Below are positions 63,518 to 64,000 of a stretch of 64,000 bases of DNA, piece by piece (position 1 is the stretch's first letter; each line of letters starts with the position of its first letter). The notes beneath the pieces were generated by a model. It was given only the letters and a program-made list of their open reading frames with translations, ran no database searches and was not told the origin of the DNA. The position numbers and the translations under genes were made by a program. This DNA comes from Rhipicephalus microplus (taxonomy: Eukaryota; Arthropoda; Arachnida; Ixodida; Ixodidae), in assembly GCF_043290135.1 (NCBI RefSeq), contig NC_134705.1:96117239-96181238 (forward strand). The letters run 5' to 3'.

Positions 63518-63715
63518 AGGCCTGAACACACGTTTGCGTAGCAGCGCGTGACTTTTTGACGCGGCGCCGTGCCCTGTCTATGAAGAGAGGGGAGATAGAA
63601 CCCTTTCTCCCTATGGGGAGAGAGCTTTTTCATGCGGTGCCGCGCTCTCTCCATAGGGAAAGAGCGCGGCGCCACATGAAGTCCCGCGCTGCAACGCGAA
63701 CGTGTGTTCAGGTCT
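63518..63715. mobile_element. 198-bp MITE, TAA duplication, copy 3
   Basis: Flanked by TAA at 63,515-63,517 and 63,716-63,718. Ends AGGCCTGAACACACGTTTGCG and its near-exact inverse (CGCGAACGTGTGTTCAGGTCT). The same internal landmarks as copies 1 and 2. The TIRs are the best preserved of the three. Confidence 0.83.
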
Positions 63716-63718
63716 TAA

Positions 63719-64000
63719 GGCACGCCTGGTGAAAGTGACCCTAAGCCTGAAGGAGACAAGCCTTCACCCTGCAAGAGCACCGGCCCCAGAGGCATCCTGC
63801 GTGGAGACACTAACTACAAGAGTGTCGAGTTTGCGCGGTTTCTATACGAGCACTGGTTGCAACAGACAAGTGCTATAGAGTAGGGTTGAAGCTAGAGAAA
63901 CACGCTAAGCATTTTAGGCTAAGAAGAAGCAACATTTTTTCAAAAAAATAAACGGCAGAAATGTCAAGCAGACAACTAACGCTCTAGTTTCGTAGCTACA
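63719..64000. other. no feature recognised
   Basis: Short right-hand remainder without coding evidence. Confidence 0.4.

Overview
The window looks like nuclear DNA from an arthropod, most likely a hard tick (Ixodidae). There is no bacterial gene density and no operon. Most of the recognisable content is transposable elements and microsatellites: non-LTR retrotransposons of several clades, a Ty3/gypsy-type LTR element, tRNA-derived SINEs that resemble the tick SINE Ruka, several small non-autonomous DNA transposons, and tetranucleotide arrays. The tick assignment rests on remembered resemblance of the repeats and was not tested by a search.

Layout. 1-9.9 kb: a diverged ~150-bp tandem repeat, a 282-bp foldback element, a TA-flanked MITE and two MITEs flanked by TTA. 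9.99-15.93 kb: a complete non-LTR retrotransposon of the I group with both ORFs open and a perfect 13-bp target-site duplication. 17.4-18.3 kb: a SINE sandwiched in (CTAT)n. 20.6-25.7 kb: a repeat family in tandem and inverted copies, with an RTE-type LINE inserted in one arm in the rearranged form expected from twin priming. 27.7-41.4 kb: a layer of LINE relics, mostly on the + strand, one of them split by a young LTR retrotransposon (35,916-40,550; LTRs differ at about 3 of 636 positions) whose 786-codon gag-pol ORF has lost the integrase core and the reverse transcriptase. 42-64 kb: fewer repeats.

The best evidence for a host gene is on the minus strand in the last third. Three short exons (51,156-51,221; 51,350-51,412; 62,483-62,548) each follow a polypyrimidine tract and AG acceptor, start in the same codon phase, are 20-21 codons plus stop, and encode variants of the C-terminal tail of the SNAP-25 family of t-SNAREs. 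I read them as alternative last exons of one SNAP-25-like gene whose upstream exons lie beyond the right edge. About 11 kb of intron separates the proximal one from the closely spaced distal pair. This is the most interesting signal in the window.

Other weaker signals are two perfect GTCACGTGAC palindromes next to a YY1-like motif near 20.1 kb, a minisatellite carrying NRF1-like GCGCATGCGC motifs beside a TATA-like sequence near 42.3 kb, and a possible MAM-like exon near 43.8 kb. All assignments come from reading the sequence; no searches were run.
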